Shown here in pieces: positions 9,152 to 18,008 of a stretch of DNA of 64,000 nt (positions are counted from its first letter, which is position 1; each line of letters opens with the position of its first letter). The notes under the pieces were generated by a model, which saw only the letters and a list, made by a program, of their open reading frames with translations, made no database searches and had not been told where the DNA came from. Where the stretch lies: the NCBI RefSeq assembly GCF_042666875.1, contig NZ_JBHTCX010000002.1, positions 1 through 64,000 of the forward strand. The letters run 5' to 3'. The DNA is from Brachybacterium sp042666875. Lineage in GTDB: Bacteria > Actinomycetota > Actinomycetes > Actinomycetales > Dermabacteraceae. Both the position numbers and the translations under genes were made by a program.

Positions 9152-10302
9152 GCGTCATCTCCCCCGCCCTGGGACGGCTCCGCGGCCGTCGTGCACCCTC
9201 GCTCGAGGCCGCCGCGGCACGCCGGGAGGACTACTACGCCGCCGGTCAGTGGCGGCTGATGTGGGCCAAGCTCTCCGCGCACCGTCTGGCGCAGATCTCG
9301 ATGGTGCTGCTGGCGCTGCTGTACCTCGGGGCGATCTTCGCCGGGTTCCTCGCACCGTATTCGCTGGCCAGCTACGACTCCGACTACGTCGACGCCCCGC
9401 CGACGATGATCCACCTCGTCCACGAGGGCCGGTTCGTCGGCCCCTTCGTGTACGGCCTGAGCTTCGAGCGGGACCCCGAGACCCTGCGGCCGATCTTCGT
9501 GGCCGATCACGAGCAGATCCACCAGCTGCAGTTCTTCACGCAGGGCTCGGAGTGGTCCTTCTTCGGGCTGTTCAACTCGAGCCTGCACCTGTTCGGCGCC
9601 GAGGGCAGCGGCCGCGTGTTCCTGTTCGGCACCGACAGCCTGGGCCGGGACATCTTCTCCCGGATCCTGCTGGGCTCGCAGGTCTCGCTGACGATCCCGC
9701 TGGTCGGCGTGGCGATCAGCTTCGTGCTCGGCATCGTCATCGGCTCGATCGCCGGGTACTTCGGCGGCACCACCGACTTCCTCATCCAGCGTCTCATCGA
9801 GATCCTGCGCTCGTTCCCGACGCTGCCGCTGTGGATGGCGCTGGCCGCGGCGATCCCCTCGCGGGTCCCGGTGATCACGATGTTCCTGTACATCACGGTG
9901 ATCATGGCGTTCATCGAGTGGACCAGCCTGGCTCGGGTGGTGCGCTCGAAGTTCATCTCGCTGAAGCAGGAGGACTACGTGATGGCCGCCCGGGTGGCGG
10001 GCGTGCGCCCGCTGCGGATCATCGGCACGCATCTGATCCCGGGCTTCCTCTCCTACCTGGTGGTGGCCGTGACCCTGGCGGTGCCGGGGATGATCATCGG
10101 CGAGACCGCGCTGAGCTTCCTGGGCCTGGGCATGCAGGCCCCGGCCACCTCCTGGGGCGTGCTGCTGCAGGAGGCGCAGGACATCACCAACGTGGCGATC
10201 TATCCGTGGAAGCTCATCCCGCTGGGCTTCGTCATCATCACGGTGCTCGCCTTCAACTTCCTGGGCGACGGCCTGCGCGATGCCGCCGACCCCCACAAGT
10301 GA
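9148..10302 (+). CDS. ABC importer permease, DppC/OppC type
   Basis: A 384-aa second permease of the importer. A cytoplasmic N-terminus is followed by a first helix (about residues 48-70), a long extracytoplasmic loop of roughly 110 residues, and five more helices with the coupling motif EDYVMAARVAGVRPL. The long loop after helix 1 is larger than in E. coli DppC and is shared by carbohydrate-linked members. It starts by ATGA overlap with the partner permease. Confidence 0.92.
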   Translation: MSVISPALGRLRGRRAPSLEAAAARREDYYAAGQWRLMWAKLSAHRLAQISMVLLALLYLGAIFAGFLAPYSLASYDSDYVDAPPTMIHLVHEGRFVGPFVYGLSFERDPETLRPIFVADHEQIHQLQFFTQGSEWSFFGLFNSSLHLFGAEGSGRVFLFGTDSLGRDIFSRILLGSQVSLTIPLVGVAISFVLGIVIGSIAGYFGGTTDFLIQRLIEILRSFPTLPLWMALAAAIPSRVPVITMFLYITVIMAFIEWTSLARVVRSKFISLKQEDYVMAARVAGVRPLRIIGTHLIPGFLSYLVVAVTLAVPGMIIGETALSFLGLGMQAPATSWGVLLQEAQDITNVAIYPWKLIPLGFVIITVLAFNFLGDGLRDAADPHK

Positions 10303-10310
10303 GGCACCCG

Positions 10311-11453
10311 ATGACGATCACCGCTGATGACACCGCCACCGGCACCCCGGTGCTGAGCGTCCAGGACCTGGCGGTCCACCTGCCCACCGAGCACGGCCTG
10401 CTGCGCGCCGTGGACGGCGTCTCCTTCGAGGTGCGCGCCGGGCAGACCCTCGGCATCGTCGGCGAATCCGGCTCCGGCAAGTCCGTGACCGCCAAGACGC
10501 TGCTGCGCCTGAAACCGGCCCGGTTCCATGAATCCGGGACCGTGCGGCTGCACGGGGCCGACGGGTCCGACGCGCTGGACCTCATGGAGCTGCGAGCCGA
10601 CGGCCCGATGATCCGGGCCGTGCGCGGGCGACGGATCGCCATGATCTTCCAGGAGCCGATGACGGCATTCAGCCCGCTGCACACGATCGGCGACCAGATC
10701 ATGGAGGCGATCCTGCTGCACCGCACCAGCGACCGGGCCGAGGCCCGCGACATCTGCCTGGAGTGGATGCTGCGGGTCGGCATCGGGGACGCCGAGCGCC
10801 GCATCGACCAGTACCCTCACCAGTTCTCCGGCGGCATGCGCCAGCGCGCCATGATCGCGATGGCGCTCTCGTGCGAGCCGGAGGTGCTGATCGCCGACGA
10901 GCCCACCACGGCCCTCGATGTGACCATCCAGGCGCAGGTCCTCGAGCTCATGCAGGAGCTGCAGGAGGAGACCGGGATGGCGATCGTGTTCATCACCCAC
11001 GACCTCGCCGTCGTGGCGGGGATGTGCGACGAGGTGGCGGTGATGTACCTGGGCCGGATCGTCGAGCAGGCCCCGGTGCGCGAGCTGTTCTCCTCCCCCC
11101 AGCACCCCTACACCCGCGGCCTGCTGCGCTCGATCCCGCGGCTGGGCATGGGCCGGGACGAACGGCTCCACGCCATCGAGGGCACCGTCCCGCAGGCGAT
11201 CGACCTGCCGCCGATGTGCTCGTTCCGCGACCGCTGCACCGCGCGGATCGAAGGGGTCTGCGAGACGGCCGAGCCGCGGCTGCTGGAGCTGACCGGCCGC
11301 CACCACGTGCGCTGCTTCCTGCACGACCCGGATGCGCCGGAGCCGGATCGGCTCGTCGGCTCCGCGGCGAGCGAGCCGGCCCGTGCCTCCGCCGTTGCCG
11401 CCGTCTCAGCTGTCCCCGGCACCCCCGCCCACCCCGAGGAGTCCCCCGCATGA
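10311..11453 (+). CDS. ABC importer ATPase, DppD/OppD type
   Basis: A 380-aa cytoplasmic ATPase that powers the importer. Walker A is GESGSGKS (about residue 49), the signature is FSGGMRQR, Walker B is VLIADEPTTALD, and the H-loop is FITHDLA. The C-terminal oligopeptide-transporter domain contains the CSFRDRC cysteine cluster. The ATG at 10311 follows the permease stop by 8 bp. The last 40 residues are an Ala/Pro-rich tail. The gene ends as an ATGA overlap with the second ATPase. Confidence 0.93.
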   Translation: MTITADDTATGTPVLSVQDLAVHLPTEHGLLRAVDGVSFEVRAGQTLGIVGESGSGKSVTAKTLLRLKPARFHESGTVRLHGADGSDALDLMELRADGPMIRAVRGRRIAMIFQEPMTAFSPLHTIGDQIMEAILLHRTSDRAEARDICLEWMLRVGIGDAERRIDQYPHQFSGGMRQRAMIAMALSCEPEVLIADEPTTALDVTIQAQVLELMQELQEETGMAIVFITHDLAVVAGMCDEVAVMYLGRIVEQAPVRELFSSPQHPYTRGLLRSIPRLGMGRDERLHAIEGTVPQAIDLPPMCSFRDRCTARIEGVCETAEPRLLELTGRHHVRCFLHDPDAPEPDRLVGSAASEPARASAVAAVSAVPGTPAHPEESPA

Positions 11454-12616
11454 GCGCGCTGCTGCAGATCGAGCACGTGACCAAGGAGTTCAGCGTCTCG
11501 CGCACGGAGTCCTTTCCCGCGGTCGACGACGTCTCCCTCACCCTCGAAGCGGGCGAGACGCTCTCCGTCGTCGGCGAATCCGGCTGCGGGAAGTCGACCC
11601 TGGGCCGGGTGATCGTGCGCGGCATCGAGGCGACCTCCGGGGCCGTACTCTACGATCCCGAGGGCACCGGCGACCGGGGCGGCCGCAACGCCGAGAGCAC
11701 CGCCGACGAGGGACCGGCCGGCGAGCGCCCCGCCCGTGAGGGCTCGGCCGGTGAGCGCCCCGGCGGTGACGGCCGGGCCGGGAGCGGCCGCGAGATCGAC
11801 TTCCTCGCTCTGAGGGGCCGCGCTCTGCGTAAGCACCGGCCGGATATCCAAATGATCTTCCAGGACCCGATGTCCTCCCTGGATCCGCGGATGACCGTCT
11901 TCGACATCATCGCCGAGCCGCTGCGGGCGACCCGTCGGCCCCGCAAGCAGGAGCTGCAGCGCCGCGTGCGTGAGATCGCCGAGAAGGTGGGGCTCGACCC
12001 GTCGCACCTGCGCCGCTATCCGCACAGCTTCTCCGGCGGCCAGCGTCAGCGGATCGGGATCGCCCGCGCGCTGATCACCGAGCCGAAGGTGATCGTGGCC
12101 GACGAGGCCGTCTCCGCGCTGGACGTGTCGATCCGGGCCCAGATCATCAACCTGCTGAAGGATCTGCAGGACGAGCTGGGGCTGTCCTACCTGTTCATCG
12201 CCCACGACCTCTCGATCGTCGAGTACATCTCGGACCGCGTGGCGGTGATGTACCTGGGTCGCATCGTCGAGCTCGCGGATACCGAGAGCCTGTTCTCCCG
12301 GCCCCGCCACCCCTACACCGAGGCGCTGCTCTCGGCGGTGCCGCAGCCGGACCCGGACGCTCCCCGCCGGCGGATCGTTCCCAAGGGTGAGGTGCCCAGC
12401 CCTACGGACCGCCCCGAGGGCTGCCTGTTCTCCTCCCGCTGCCACTACGCGACCGAGCTGTGCCGCACCACGACCCCTCCCCTGCGGGAAGCGGCCGACG
12501 GGCATTTCTCGGCGTGCCACTACGCCGAGGACCTGCCGCTGCGCGGCATCGCCGGACAGCCGGGAGTCGCGGCGGCGGAGCCGGCGACCATACCGTCACC
12601 GGCTCCGGCATCCTGA
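11450..12616 (+). CDS. ABC importer ATPase, DppF/OppF type, with low-complexity insert
   Basis: A 388-aa ATPase partner. Walker A is GESGCGKS, the Q-loop region is QMIFQDPMSSLDPRM, the signature is FSGGQRQR, Walker B is VIVADEAVSALD, and the C-terminal CLFSSRC cluster is present. Between the Walker A helix and the Q-loop there is an unusual insert of about 50 residues made of imperfect GPAGERPAREGSAGERPGGD-like repeats, rich in Gly, Glu and Arg, probably grown by repeat expansion and placed in a surface loop. It completes the five-gene operon. Confidence 0.93.
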   Translation: MSALLQIEHVTKEFSVSRTESFPAVDDVSLTLEAGETLSVVGESGCGKSTLGRVIVRGIEATSGAVLYDPEGTGDRGGRNAESTADEGPAGERPAREGSAGERPGGDGRAGSGREIDFLALRGRALRKHRPDIQMIFQDPMSSLDPRMTVFDIIAEPLRATRRPRKQELQRRVREIAEKVGLDPSHLRRYPHSFSGGQRQRIGIARALITEPKVIVADEAVSALDVSIRAQIINLLKDLQDELGLSYLFIAHDLSIVEYISDRVAVMYLGRIVELADTESLFSRPRHPYTEALLSAVPQPDPDAPRRRIVPKGEVPSPTDRPEGCLFSSRCHYATELCRTTTPPLREAADGHFSACHYAEDLPLRGIAGQPGVAAAEPATIPSPAPAS

Positions 12617-12623
12617 CGGCCGG

Positions 12624-13130
12624 CTACTCGGCAGGTCGTTGAACGGCGAACACGTCCTCGGCCGACCAGAGATACTCACTGTCACACCGGTAGCCACGTA
12701 GCCACGGGCGCCCATCGACCACGCGCAGGTAGAACCCCTTCGGGTAGTCGTCGTCTTCATGCAACGGCCACGAGGCCACTGTGATCGCACCGGTCGGTGC
12801 GCGGCCGGCCAACATCACCGTGTCGGGTGCCGATTCCTGCTCCGTCAGCACCAAGCGGAGGTACGGTCCCGTGTCCGGTGGGCAGAGTGCCAGCCCGCGT
12901 TCCTGTGCAGCAGCGTGAATCTGATCGAGCCGCGCTCCGCCGCGGAACCCCAGATCGCTCACAGCAACGGACGTCACGTGCACGGACTGTGCGACAGGTT
13001 CGCGGAACACGCCGTGGGCAAGCAGCGTCTGCGCATGCTCATTGAGACCGACATTCCGATGGGCGAGAGCCTCCTTCAAGTCTGTTCGCGAGAGGGTGCC
13101 GACGTCCAAGGTCAGATCGAGGTGCGCCAT
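12624..13130 (-). CDS. Conserved hypothetical protein, about 168 aa
   Basis: I do not recognise a described function. The protein is soluble, with a start like MAHLDLTLDVGTLSRTDLKE and a conserved-looking C-terminal half (LCPPDTGPYLRLVL, then DDYPKGFYLRVVDGRPWLRG). Proteins with this layout occur in many actinobacteria as hypotheticals and are sometimes labelled helicase without support. It converges on the ABC operon with a 7-bp gap. The start is uncertain: ATG 13130 is used; GTG 13148 or GTG 13136 would add 6 or 2 residues, and a GGAGG lies upstream of the latter. Confidence 0.65.
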   Translation of the reverse strand: MAHLDLTLDVGTLSRTDLKEALAHRNVGLNEHAQTLLAHGVFREPVAQSVHVTSVAVSDLGFRGGARLDQIHAAAQERGLALCPPDTGPYLRLVLTEQESAPDTVMLAGRAPTGAITVASWPLHEDDDYPKGFYLRVVDGRPWLRGYRCDSEYLWSAEDVFAVQRPAE

Positions 13131-13271
13131 GGACACAGCATGTCGCACCTCCGGCTCGTCGGCGCGTGCGACCGCCGGAGGAAGCTGGGTGCCGCAGATC
13201 GACCTTTGCCGAGTACTCAGCGCGTCAGCGTCTCAAGTGCACCGCGGATACGGTCTGCGATCTGCGGGCCA

Positions 13272-13772
13272 TCAAGAAGCGGCCCCCGGGGGGTCGACGA
13301 GACGTTGGGATCCGATGGGCACATCGGAGTAGCGCGGGATCAGCTGAATGTGGAGATGGTTGACCGGTCCGTCGCACATCGAGACCTGGTAGACGCGCTC
13401 GACTCCGGAGAGCGCGGCGCGAAGCGCCTTTGCCACGTCACGGCACACCGTGAAGAGCCTGGTGATGTCCGCGTCCTCCAGCGAGGTGAAGTCCTGCACG
13501 TGGGCCTTCCACACCACGATGGTGTGTCCGGGCGCGCGAGGGTCTGCGGCCAGGGCGACTCGCACGTCCGGCTCGTCGAGGACGAGGGACTGCGGGCCGA
13601 GCACGAGTCCCGTCGAGAGTTCTTCGCACTGGTAGCAGATGCCCTTCTCGGTCAGCTCCGCTACGCGCGCGCCGACGCGAGCTCGCTGTTCCCTCCATCG
13701 GGACAGCTCGTCGTCGGAGGCGTGAGTACGGGGGACGTACCGGCTGTTGGAAGGCGGGTGGTGTGCGGCCAT
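13272..13772 (-). CDS. HIT-domain family protein
   Basis: A protein of about 166 aa resembling histidine-triad nucleotide hydrolases and transferases. The C-terminal motif reads VNHLHIQLIPRY, so the third His of the triad is replaced by Gln as in GalT-like members. An N-terminal CYQC pair may bind zinc. ATG 13772 has GAGGAA about 9 nt upstream; ATG 13793 would overlap the upstream gene as ATGAGTGA and is also possible. Substrate unknown. Confidence 0.72.
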   Translation of the reverse strand: MAAHHPPSNSRYVPRTHASDDELSRWREQRARVGARVAELTEKGICYQCEELSTGLVLGPQSLVLDEPDVRVALAADPRAPGHTIVVWKAHVQDFTSLEDADITRLFTVCRDVAKALRAALSGVERVYQVSMCDGPVNHLHIQLIPRYSDVPIGSQRLVDPPGAAS

Positions 13773-13785
13773 TGCAGCGCGTTCC

Positions 13786-14325
13786 TCACTCATCACTGGA
13801 GTCGGCGATGGCCACGGCGACATTGGTCAGCACGCCGAAGCAGACGCCTTGGCTCAGACCCACGGCGAGTCTCGGATGCCGCACGCCCCGATTCGTGAAG
13901 AACCGTTCCGCCCGCCTGTCGACCGCCACCCCGATCGCCGTGACCCCGGCCGACACCGTCCCTGCCACGGCGGCTACGGCCGCTCGGCGGAAGAGCACCG
14001 CCCGGTCCTCACGGCCCCGGGGGCGGCCTCCGTCGTCGCCCGTCGCCGCCGGTGCGGCGTGAGGGGTCCACGGCATCCAGCCGTCGGGCGTGGTCGTCCG
14101 AGCTCTCGCGAGAGCTCGGAGGGCGAGGTACGTGCCCGCCGCGCTGGCAATTGCGGACGCCGAGACGAGGACCATGACCTGACGACCGTACAGTCGCCCG
14201 ACGGGGATGGCACCGACCGCCGAGTACATCGCGACGTCGAGAGCCAGCTGGGCCAGGGGACCGAGCTTCACAGAGTTGGACGTCCGCACGATCGACACCG
14301 TAGCAATCGGACGGGTTGGCACCAC
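13786..14325 (-). CDS. Predicted small membrane protein
   Basis: Up to 179 aa, not recognised. It shows about four hydrophobic segments (VMYSAVGAI-like, MVLVSASAIASAAGTYLAL, then two after a charged central loop) and the ending FFTNRGVRHPRLAVGLSQG plus a final helix. The start is unclear: GTG 14325, 14322 and 14298 are all in frame with no good ribosome site. It overlaps the start region of the HIT-like gene and is probably transcribed with it. Confidence 0.5.
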   Translation of the reverse strand: MVPTRPIATVSIVRTSNSVKLGPLAQLALDVAMYSAVGAIPVGRLYGRQVMVLVSASAIASAAGTYLALRALARARTTTPDGWMPWTPHAAPAATGDDGGRPRGREDRAVLFRRAAVAAVAGTVSAGVTAIGVAVDRRAERFFTNRGVRHPRLAVGLSQGVCFGVLTNVAVAIADSSDE

Positions 14326-14350
14326 GCGGCTCTGCCCGTCGCGGCGCCGC

Positions 14351-15364
14351 TCAGATCGCGACGACCTCCTCGGCCCGACCCGACTCGGCGCTCGCGTACG
14401 CGGCCAGGATGATGCCGAGGACGTCGATGCCCTCCTGCACGCCGTGCAGCGGCGGGCGCCCGTCCTGGACGCAGTCGACGAAGGCGGCGATCTCCGCGGC
14501 GAAGGGGTCGCGAAGCTTGGTGGAGTAGACCTGCTCGGCCTCTTGGTCCCGCAGCGAGACGCGCAGTGTCATGCCGTCGGAGCTCAGCGACCCCTTCTCC
14601 CCCATCACGGCGAAGCGCTCGGCGCCCGGCACCCGCGGGTACGCCCACGACGTCTGGATCTGGCCCACGGCTCCGCCCTCGAACCGCACCAGCACCTGGG
14701 CGGAGTCCTCGCCCTCCATGAACGTCAGCCGGTGCGTGGACATCATCGAGAACACGGAGCTGGGCCGGGCTCCGGCCAGGTGCATCATCAGGTAGGTGGG
14801 GTGGTAGCCGGTATCGATGAACTCCCCGCCGCCCGAGGTGGCGGCGTTCGCGCGCCAGCCCATGGTGGAGGGGTCGAAGTCGTTGTAGAACGCATCGGTG
14901 GTGCGCACCTCGTACACGGTGCCCAGGGCCCCGGAGTCCACGAGCTCCTTGGCCCGGGCCACGGACGGCAGGAACAGCTTGTTGTGGGCGCACATGAAGC
15001 TCACGCCGGCCTCCTGCACGGCCTCGCGCACGGCGACGGCTTCCTCGGCGGTCAGGCACAGCGGCTTCTCGCACAGGATGTGCCGGCCGGCCTGCGCGGC
15101 GGCGACGATCGCGCTGCGGTGGAGGTGGTGGGGGAGGCAGATGTCGACGGCATCGACGTCGGCCTCGGCGAGCAGGGCGTGGAAGTCCGCGTAGCCCTCG
15201 GCTCCGGTCTGGGTGATGCGGCGGGAGAGGGTCTCGGGGTCTGCGTCGGCGATCGCGGTGACCTGAACGCGGTCGGGGTGCGCGGCGTAACCGCGCAGAT
15301 GGGAGTCGGCGATGTTGCCGCCGCCGATCAGGCCGACGCGCAGGGGTGCGGGGGTGGGGGTCAT
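14351..15364 (-). CDS. Gfo/Idh/MocA family oxidoreductase
   Basis: A 337-aa NAD(P)-dependent sugar or inositol dehydrogenase. Rossmann glycine motif VGLIGGGNIADSHL is at the N-terminus, the family lysine lies in CEKPLCLTAEEA near residue 100, and the C-terminal substrate domain has GGGEFIDTGYHP. The next gene upstream is a second member of the family, 25 bp away. The natural substrate cannot be told from sequence. Confidence 0.88.
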   Translation of the reverse strand: MTPTPAPLRVGLIGGGNIADSHLRGYAAHPDRVQVTAIADADPETLSRRITQTGAEGYADFHALLAEADVDAVDICLPHHLHRSAIVAAAQAGRHILCEKPLCLTAEEAVAVREAVQEAGVSFMCAHNKLFLPSVARAKELVDSGALGTVYEVRTTDAFYNDFDPSTMGWRANAATSGGGEFIDTGYHPTYLMMHLAGARPSSVFSMMSTHRLTFMEGEDSAQVLVRFEGGAVGQIQTSWAYPRVPGAERFAVMGEKGSLSSDGMTLRVSLRDQEAEQVYSTKLRDPFAAEIAAFVDCVQDGRPPLHGVQEGIDVLGIILAAYASAESGRAEEVVAI

Positions 15365-15389
15365 GTCAGGTCTCCTCGGGGAGCGGGGG

Positions 15390-16406
15390 TCAGCAGGCGG
15401 AGTCGTTCGCGGCGATGACCAGTGCGGTCAGAGCGCGGGCACGGGCGAGGTTGTCGGTGGTGGGTTGTCCCTGTCGGATCGCCTCGGCCCACTGCTGCAG
15501 GGGCGCGGGTCCGTTCGCGGGGATCTCGATCCCGGACCATCCGTCGGCGGTGCGCAGGGACATGCGGGGCACGGGGGCGCCGCCCGTGGCATCGCCGTCG
15601 GGGCCGGCACTTCCGGGATCGCCGCCGCCGGGGTAGGTGCCGTAGAACACCGAGCCCTCGGTGCCGTGGACTTCGAAGCTCAAGGGGCCCGACGGGGTGG
15701 CGAACCCGGTCTCGATGACGCCGATCGCGCCGCCGGCCGTGGCGACCGTGACGACGGCGCTGTCCTCCACGGCTCGGCCGATGACGTGGGCGTAGGTGGC
15801 CTTCACGGTCTCGAACTCGTCGCCCAGGATCAGCTGGGTGATGCAGGCCGGGTGTGCTCCCAGGTCGGTGAGGGCGCCGCCGAGCGCCTCGTCGGGGTCG
15901 TAGAACCAGTCGGGCAGCTGGCCGGTGAGGGCGCCGCCGTGGGCGAGGCGCACACGGGAGGTGACCACCGTGCCGAGCACTCCCTCCTCCAGCACCTGCC
16001 GCAGGGCGGTCACGCAGCCCAGAGCCAGGCGCGGCAGCGAGACGGTCAGCACGCGTTCGTGCTGGTCGGCCAGCCGCATCAGCGTCTCGCAGCCCGCCAC
16101 CGTGGGCGAGAGCAGCTTCTCGGTGAACACATGCTTGCCGGCGTCCAGCGCCGCGGCGATCACCTCGTCATGGTCGCGGGTGGCCGTGGTGACCACGACA
16201 CCCTCGAGATCCGCTCGTCCCAGCAGCTCGTCCCGGGTGGCGGCGACCTCGATCCCCAGCTGCTCGGCGAGCTGCCCGGCGCGGTCGGCGTCCTCGTCCC
16301 AGAGCCCCACCACCTCCACGTCCGGGTGCGCGAGAAGGGCGCGAGCGTAGTCGCGGGCGTGGACGTGCCAGGCTCCCAGGACGGCGACCCGCAGAGAGTG
16401 GGACAT
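15390..16406 (-). CDS. Gfo/Idh/MocA family oxidoreductase, EKL variant
   Basis: A 338-aa relative of its downstream neighbour. N-terminus LRVAVLGAWHVHARDYARAL carries a weaker glycine motif, and the usual EKP is EKL (VFTEKLLSPTV), which may alter activity. The C-terminal domain has GALTDLGAHP. Start ATG has AGGAGG 5 nt upstream. It leads a two-gene operon and is divergent from a HAD/NLP operon. Confidence 0.83.
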   Translation of the reverse strand: MSHSLRVAVLGAWHVHARDYARALLAHPDVEVVGLWDEDADRAGQLAEQLGIEVAATRDELLGRADLEGVVVTTATRDHDEVIAAALDAGKHVFTEKLLSPTVAGCETLMRLADQHERVLTVSLPRLALGCVTALRQVLEEGVLGTVVTSRVRLAHGGALTGQLPDWFYDPDEALGGALTDLGAHPACITQLILGDEFETVKATYAHVIGRAVEDSAVVTVATAGGAIGVIETGFATPSGPLSFEVHGTEGSVFYGTYPGGGDPGSAGPDGDATGGAPVPRMSLRTADGWSGIEIPANGPAPLQQWAEAIRQGQPTTDNLARARALTALVIAANDSAC

Positions 16407-16422
16407 GGGCAGTTCCTCCTGA

Positions 16423-16437
16423 AAGCTCGAATCGCTT
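16423..16437. promoter_or_regulatory. Candidate operator AAGC-N7-GCTT
   Basis: AAGCTCGAATCGCTT at 16423-16437 has AAGC/GCTT arms and lies just upstream of the AGGAGG of the Gfo/Idh gene. It resembles sugar-regulator sites only loosely. The remainder of the divergent gap to 16681 shows no gene. Confidence 0.3.
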
Positions 16438-16681
16438 ACCGTGACAGCCGCTGAGATGCTAGAGGAGGAAAATGCGGATTCTGCGCCTTCACCGCACGCC
16501 TTCAGTGGTGTTCACGCAGCGTTCATTCCGGCCGGCCGGCGTGGCAGAAGCGGCCATAAATTCCGGGGCGGGATTCACTTGGCGTCACCGCTCGCGTTCA
16601 ATCCGCGGCCATCGAGGCTCCTTATCGTCTCCGTGCGGGCCAGATACCGTGGTCCGTCACAGCCCTCAGAACAGGATTCCC

Positions 16682-17233
16682 GTGAGACCACGACGCCTCA
16701 TCGCACTGCTCGACTGCGGAGACACCCTCATCGACGAGGGCACCGAGATCCGTGATGACGACGGCATCGTCGTCTCCGGCGACATGCTCCCCGGTGCGAA
16801 GCAGATGCTCCATGATCTCGATGCCGCCGGCTTCCGGCTCGCCCTGGTCGCCGACGGCAGGTACGTCTCCTTCGAGAACCTGCTCTCCCAGCACGGGGTG
16901 CTCGACGTCTTCGAATCGCTGACCTGTTCGGACGCGGTGCGTCATCAGAAGCCGAGCCCGCGCATGTTCAAAGCGGCGCTGGGATCGCTGGATCTGGCGG
17001 CGGAGGATGCTGGCCGCTGCGTGATGGTCGGCAACAATCTGGCCCGCGATATCGCCGGCGCGAACGCTCTGGGCATCACGAGCATCCACCTGGCGTGGAC
17101 GTCGCGCTATCCGCGGGTCTCCGAGGCCGCCCTGGAGTGCCCCGACCATGTCATCGACACGCCCGCCGAGCTGCTCCCGCTGCTGGAGCGGCTCGATGCC
17201 CGTCTGCGCGAGAGCGAGGAGCGCACCGCATGA
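16682..17233 (+). CDS. HAD superfamily hydrolase
   Basis: A 183-aa phosphatase-like protein. Motif I is LLDCGDTLIDEG, motif II lies in ALVADGR, the motif III Lys is in RHQKPSPRMF, and motif IV is MVGNNLARDIAGA. A GTG at 16682 is used because the protein then begins just before motif I. Motif I has DCGDT where most members have DxDGT; the nucleophile Asp and the general acid Asp are both kept. It overlaps the next gene as ATGA. Substrate unknown; a sugar phosphate is plausible given the divergent dehydrogenases. Confidence 0.78.
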   Translation: MRPRRLIALLDCGDTLIDEGTEIRDDDGIVVSGDMLPGAKQMLHDLDAAGFRLALVADGRYVSFENLLSQHGVLDVFESLTCSDAVRHQKPSPRMFKAALGSLDLAAEDAGRCVMVGNNLARDIAGANALGITSIHLAWTSRYPRVSEAALECPDHVIDTPAELLPLLERLDARLRESEERTA

Positions 17234-17949
17234 GCATCCCGACCCTTCCGTACGACCAGATCGTCGGTTTCGAGGAGGTCGACCCCCTCGAGCCGCGCCA
17301 GATCCTGGCGAAACGGTTCCAGCCCTACCTGGCGCCGCTGACCGGCTGCGTCCCCCACCCCGGGGTCGACGCCGACGGCAATATCAGCGCCGGCCTGCCC
17401 ACGGAGTCGGTGGACGAGGGCGGGCGCGACTCCCGCGGCCAGGCGTATTCGCGCTCGGCCGCGCTGCCCGGGTACCGCGCGATCGTCTACGCCTGGTACT
17501 TCCCCAAGGACTGTCCCTCCCCCGGCCGCGGCCACCGCCACGACTGGGAGGGCGCGGTCGTCTGGTTGCGCGAGCCGGAGGGAGCGGCGGAGGCCGACGG
17601 GGGCGCCGACGCGCAGGCCGAGATGATCTCCTTCAGCTACTCCCAGCACGGTCGCCTGTTCACCGTGGAGCCGTCACCCGAGGTCACCCATGAGGGCCGG
17701 CCGATGCTCGGCTACAGCCGCTACGGCGAGAAGGTCACCCACTCGATGTGGCTCCACGACCAGCCCGGCGACCTCCACCCGCTGATCGACTGGGAGGACC
17801 TCCCCGAGGCGGCGCGCACCGCGCTGAACGAGGGCGACTACGGCGCCGGCACCCCGCTGATCCGCGAGGGCGCCTTCCAGCGCAACGTGTACCACTCCTG
17901 GCCCGGGGAGCCGGGGCAGATCATGGACCTGCTGGGGCGCACCCGGTAA
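17230..17949 (+). CDS. NEP1-like (NLP/NPP1) necrosis-inducing family protein
   Basis: A 239-aa member of the NLP family, cytolysins that bind plant sphingolipids when secreted. The hallmark GHRHDWE is at residues 101-107, preceded by YAWYFPKD; Asp94, His102, Asp105 and Glu107 match the spacing of the metal-binding residues of Pythium NLP. Cys40 and Cys95 match the type 1 disulfide. Unlike known toxic members there is no signal peptide: the N-terminus is MSIPTLPYDQIVGFEEVDPL, and in-frame extension runs only through the HAD gene. It is translationally coupled to the HAD gene. A cytoplasmic or non-classically exported role is possible. Confidence 0.85.
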   Translation: MSIPTLPYDQIVGFEEVDPLEPRQILAKRFQPYLAPLTGCVPHPGVDADGNISAGLPTESVDEGGRDSRGQAYSRSAALPGYRAIVYAWYFPKDCPSPGRGHRHDWEGAVVWLREPEGAAEADGGADAQAEMISFSYSQHGRLFTVEPSPEVTHEGRPMLGYSRYGEKVTHSMWLHDQPGDLHPLIDWEDLPEAARTALNEGDYGAGTPLIREGAFQRNVYHSWPGEPGQIMDLLGRTR

Positions 17950-18008
17950 GGGGTCGCTCGCACCAGCTGGGGAATGACTGTCTGCTCGGCGAGCGCCGCC
18001 GAGCTCAC

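Noticed and set aside
9126..10310. N-terminal extension of the first ABC ATPase
   Set aside because: It overlaps the second permease in another frame; ATG 10311 gives a standard DppD start.
17095..17229. N-terminal extension of the NLP that could hold a signal peptide
   Set aside because: The extra residues are Arg/Ala-rich with no signal-peptide pattern, and the bases are used by the HAD gene.
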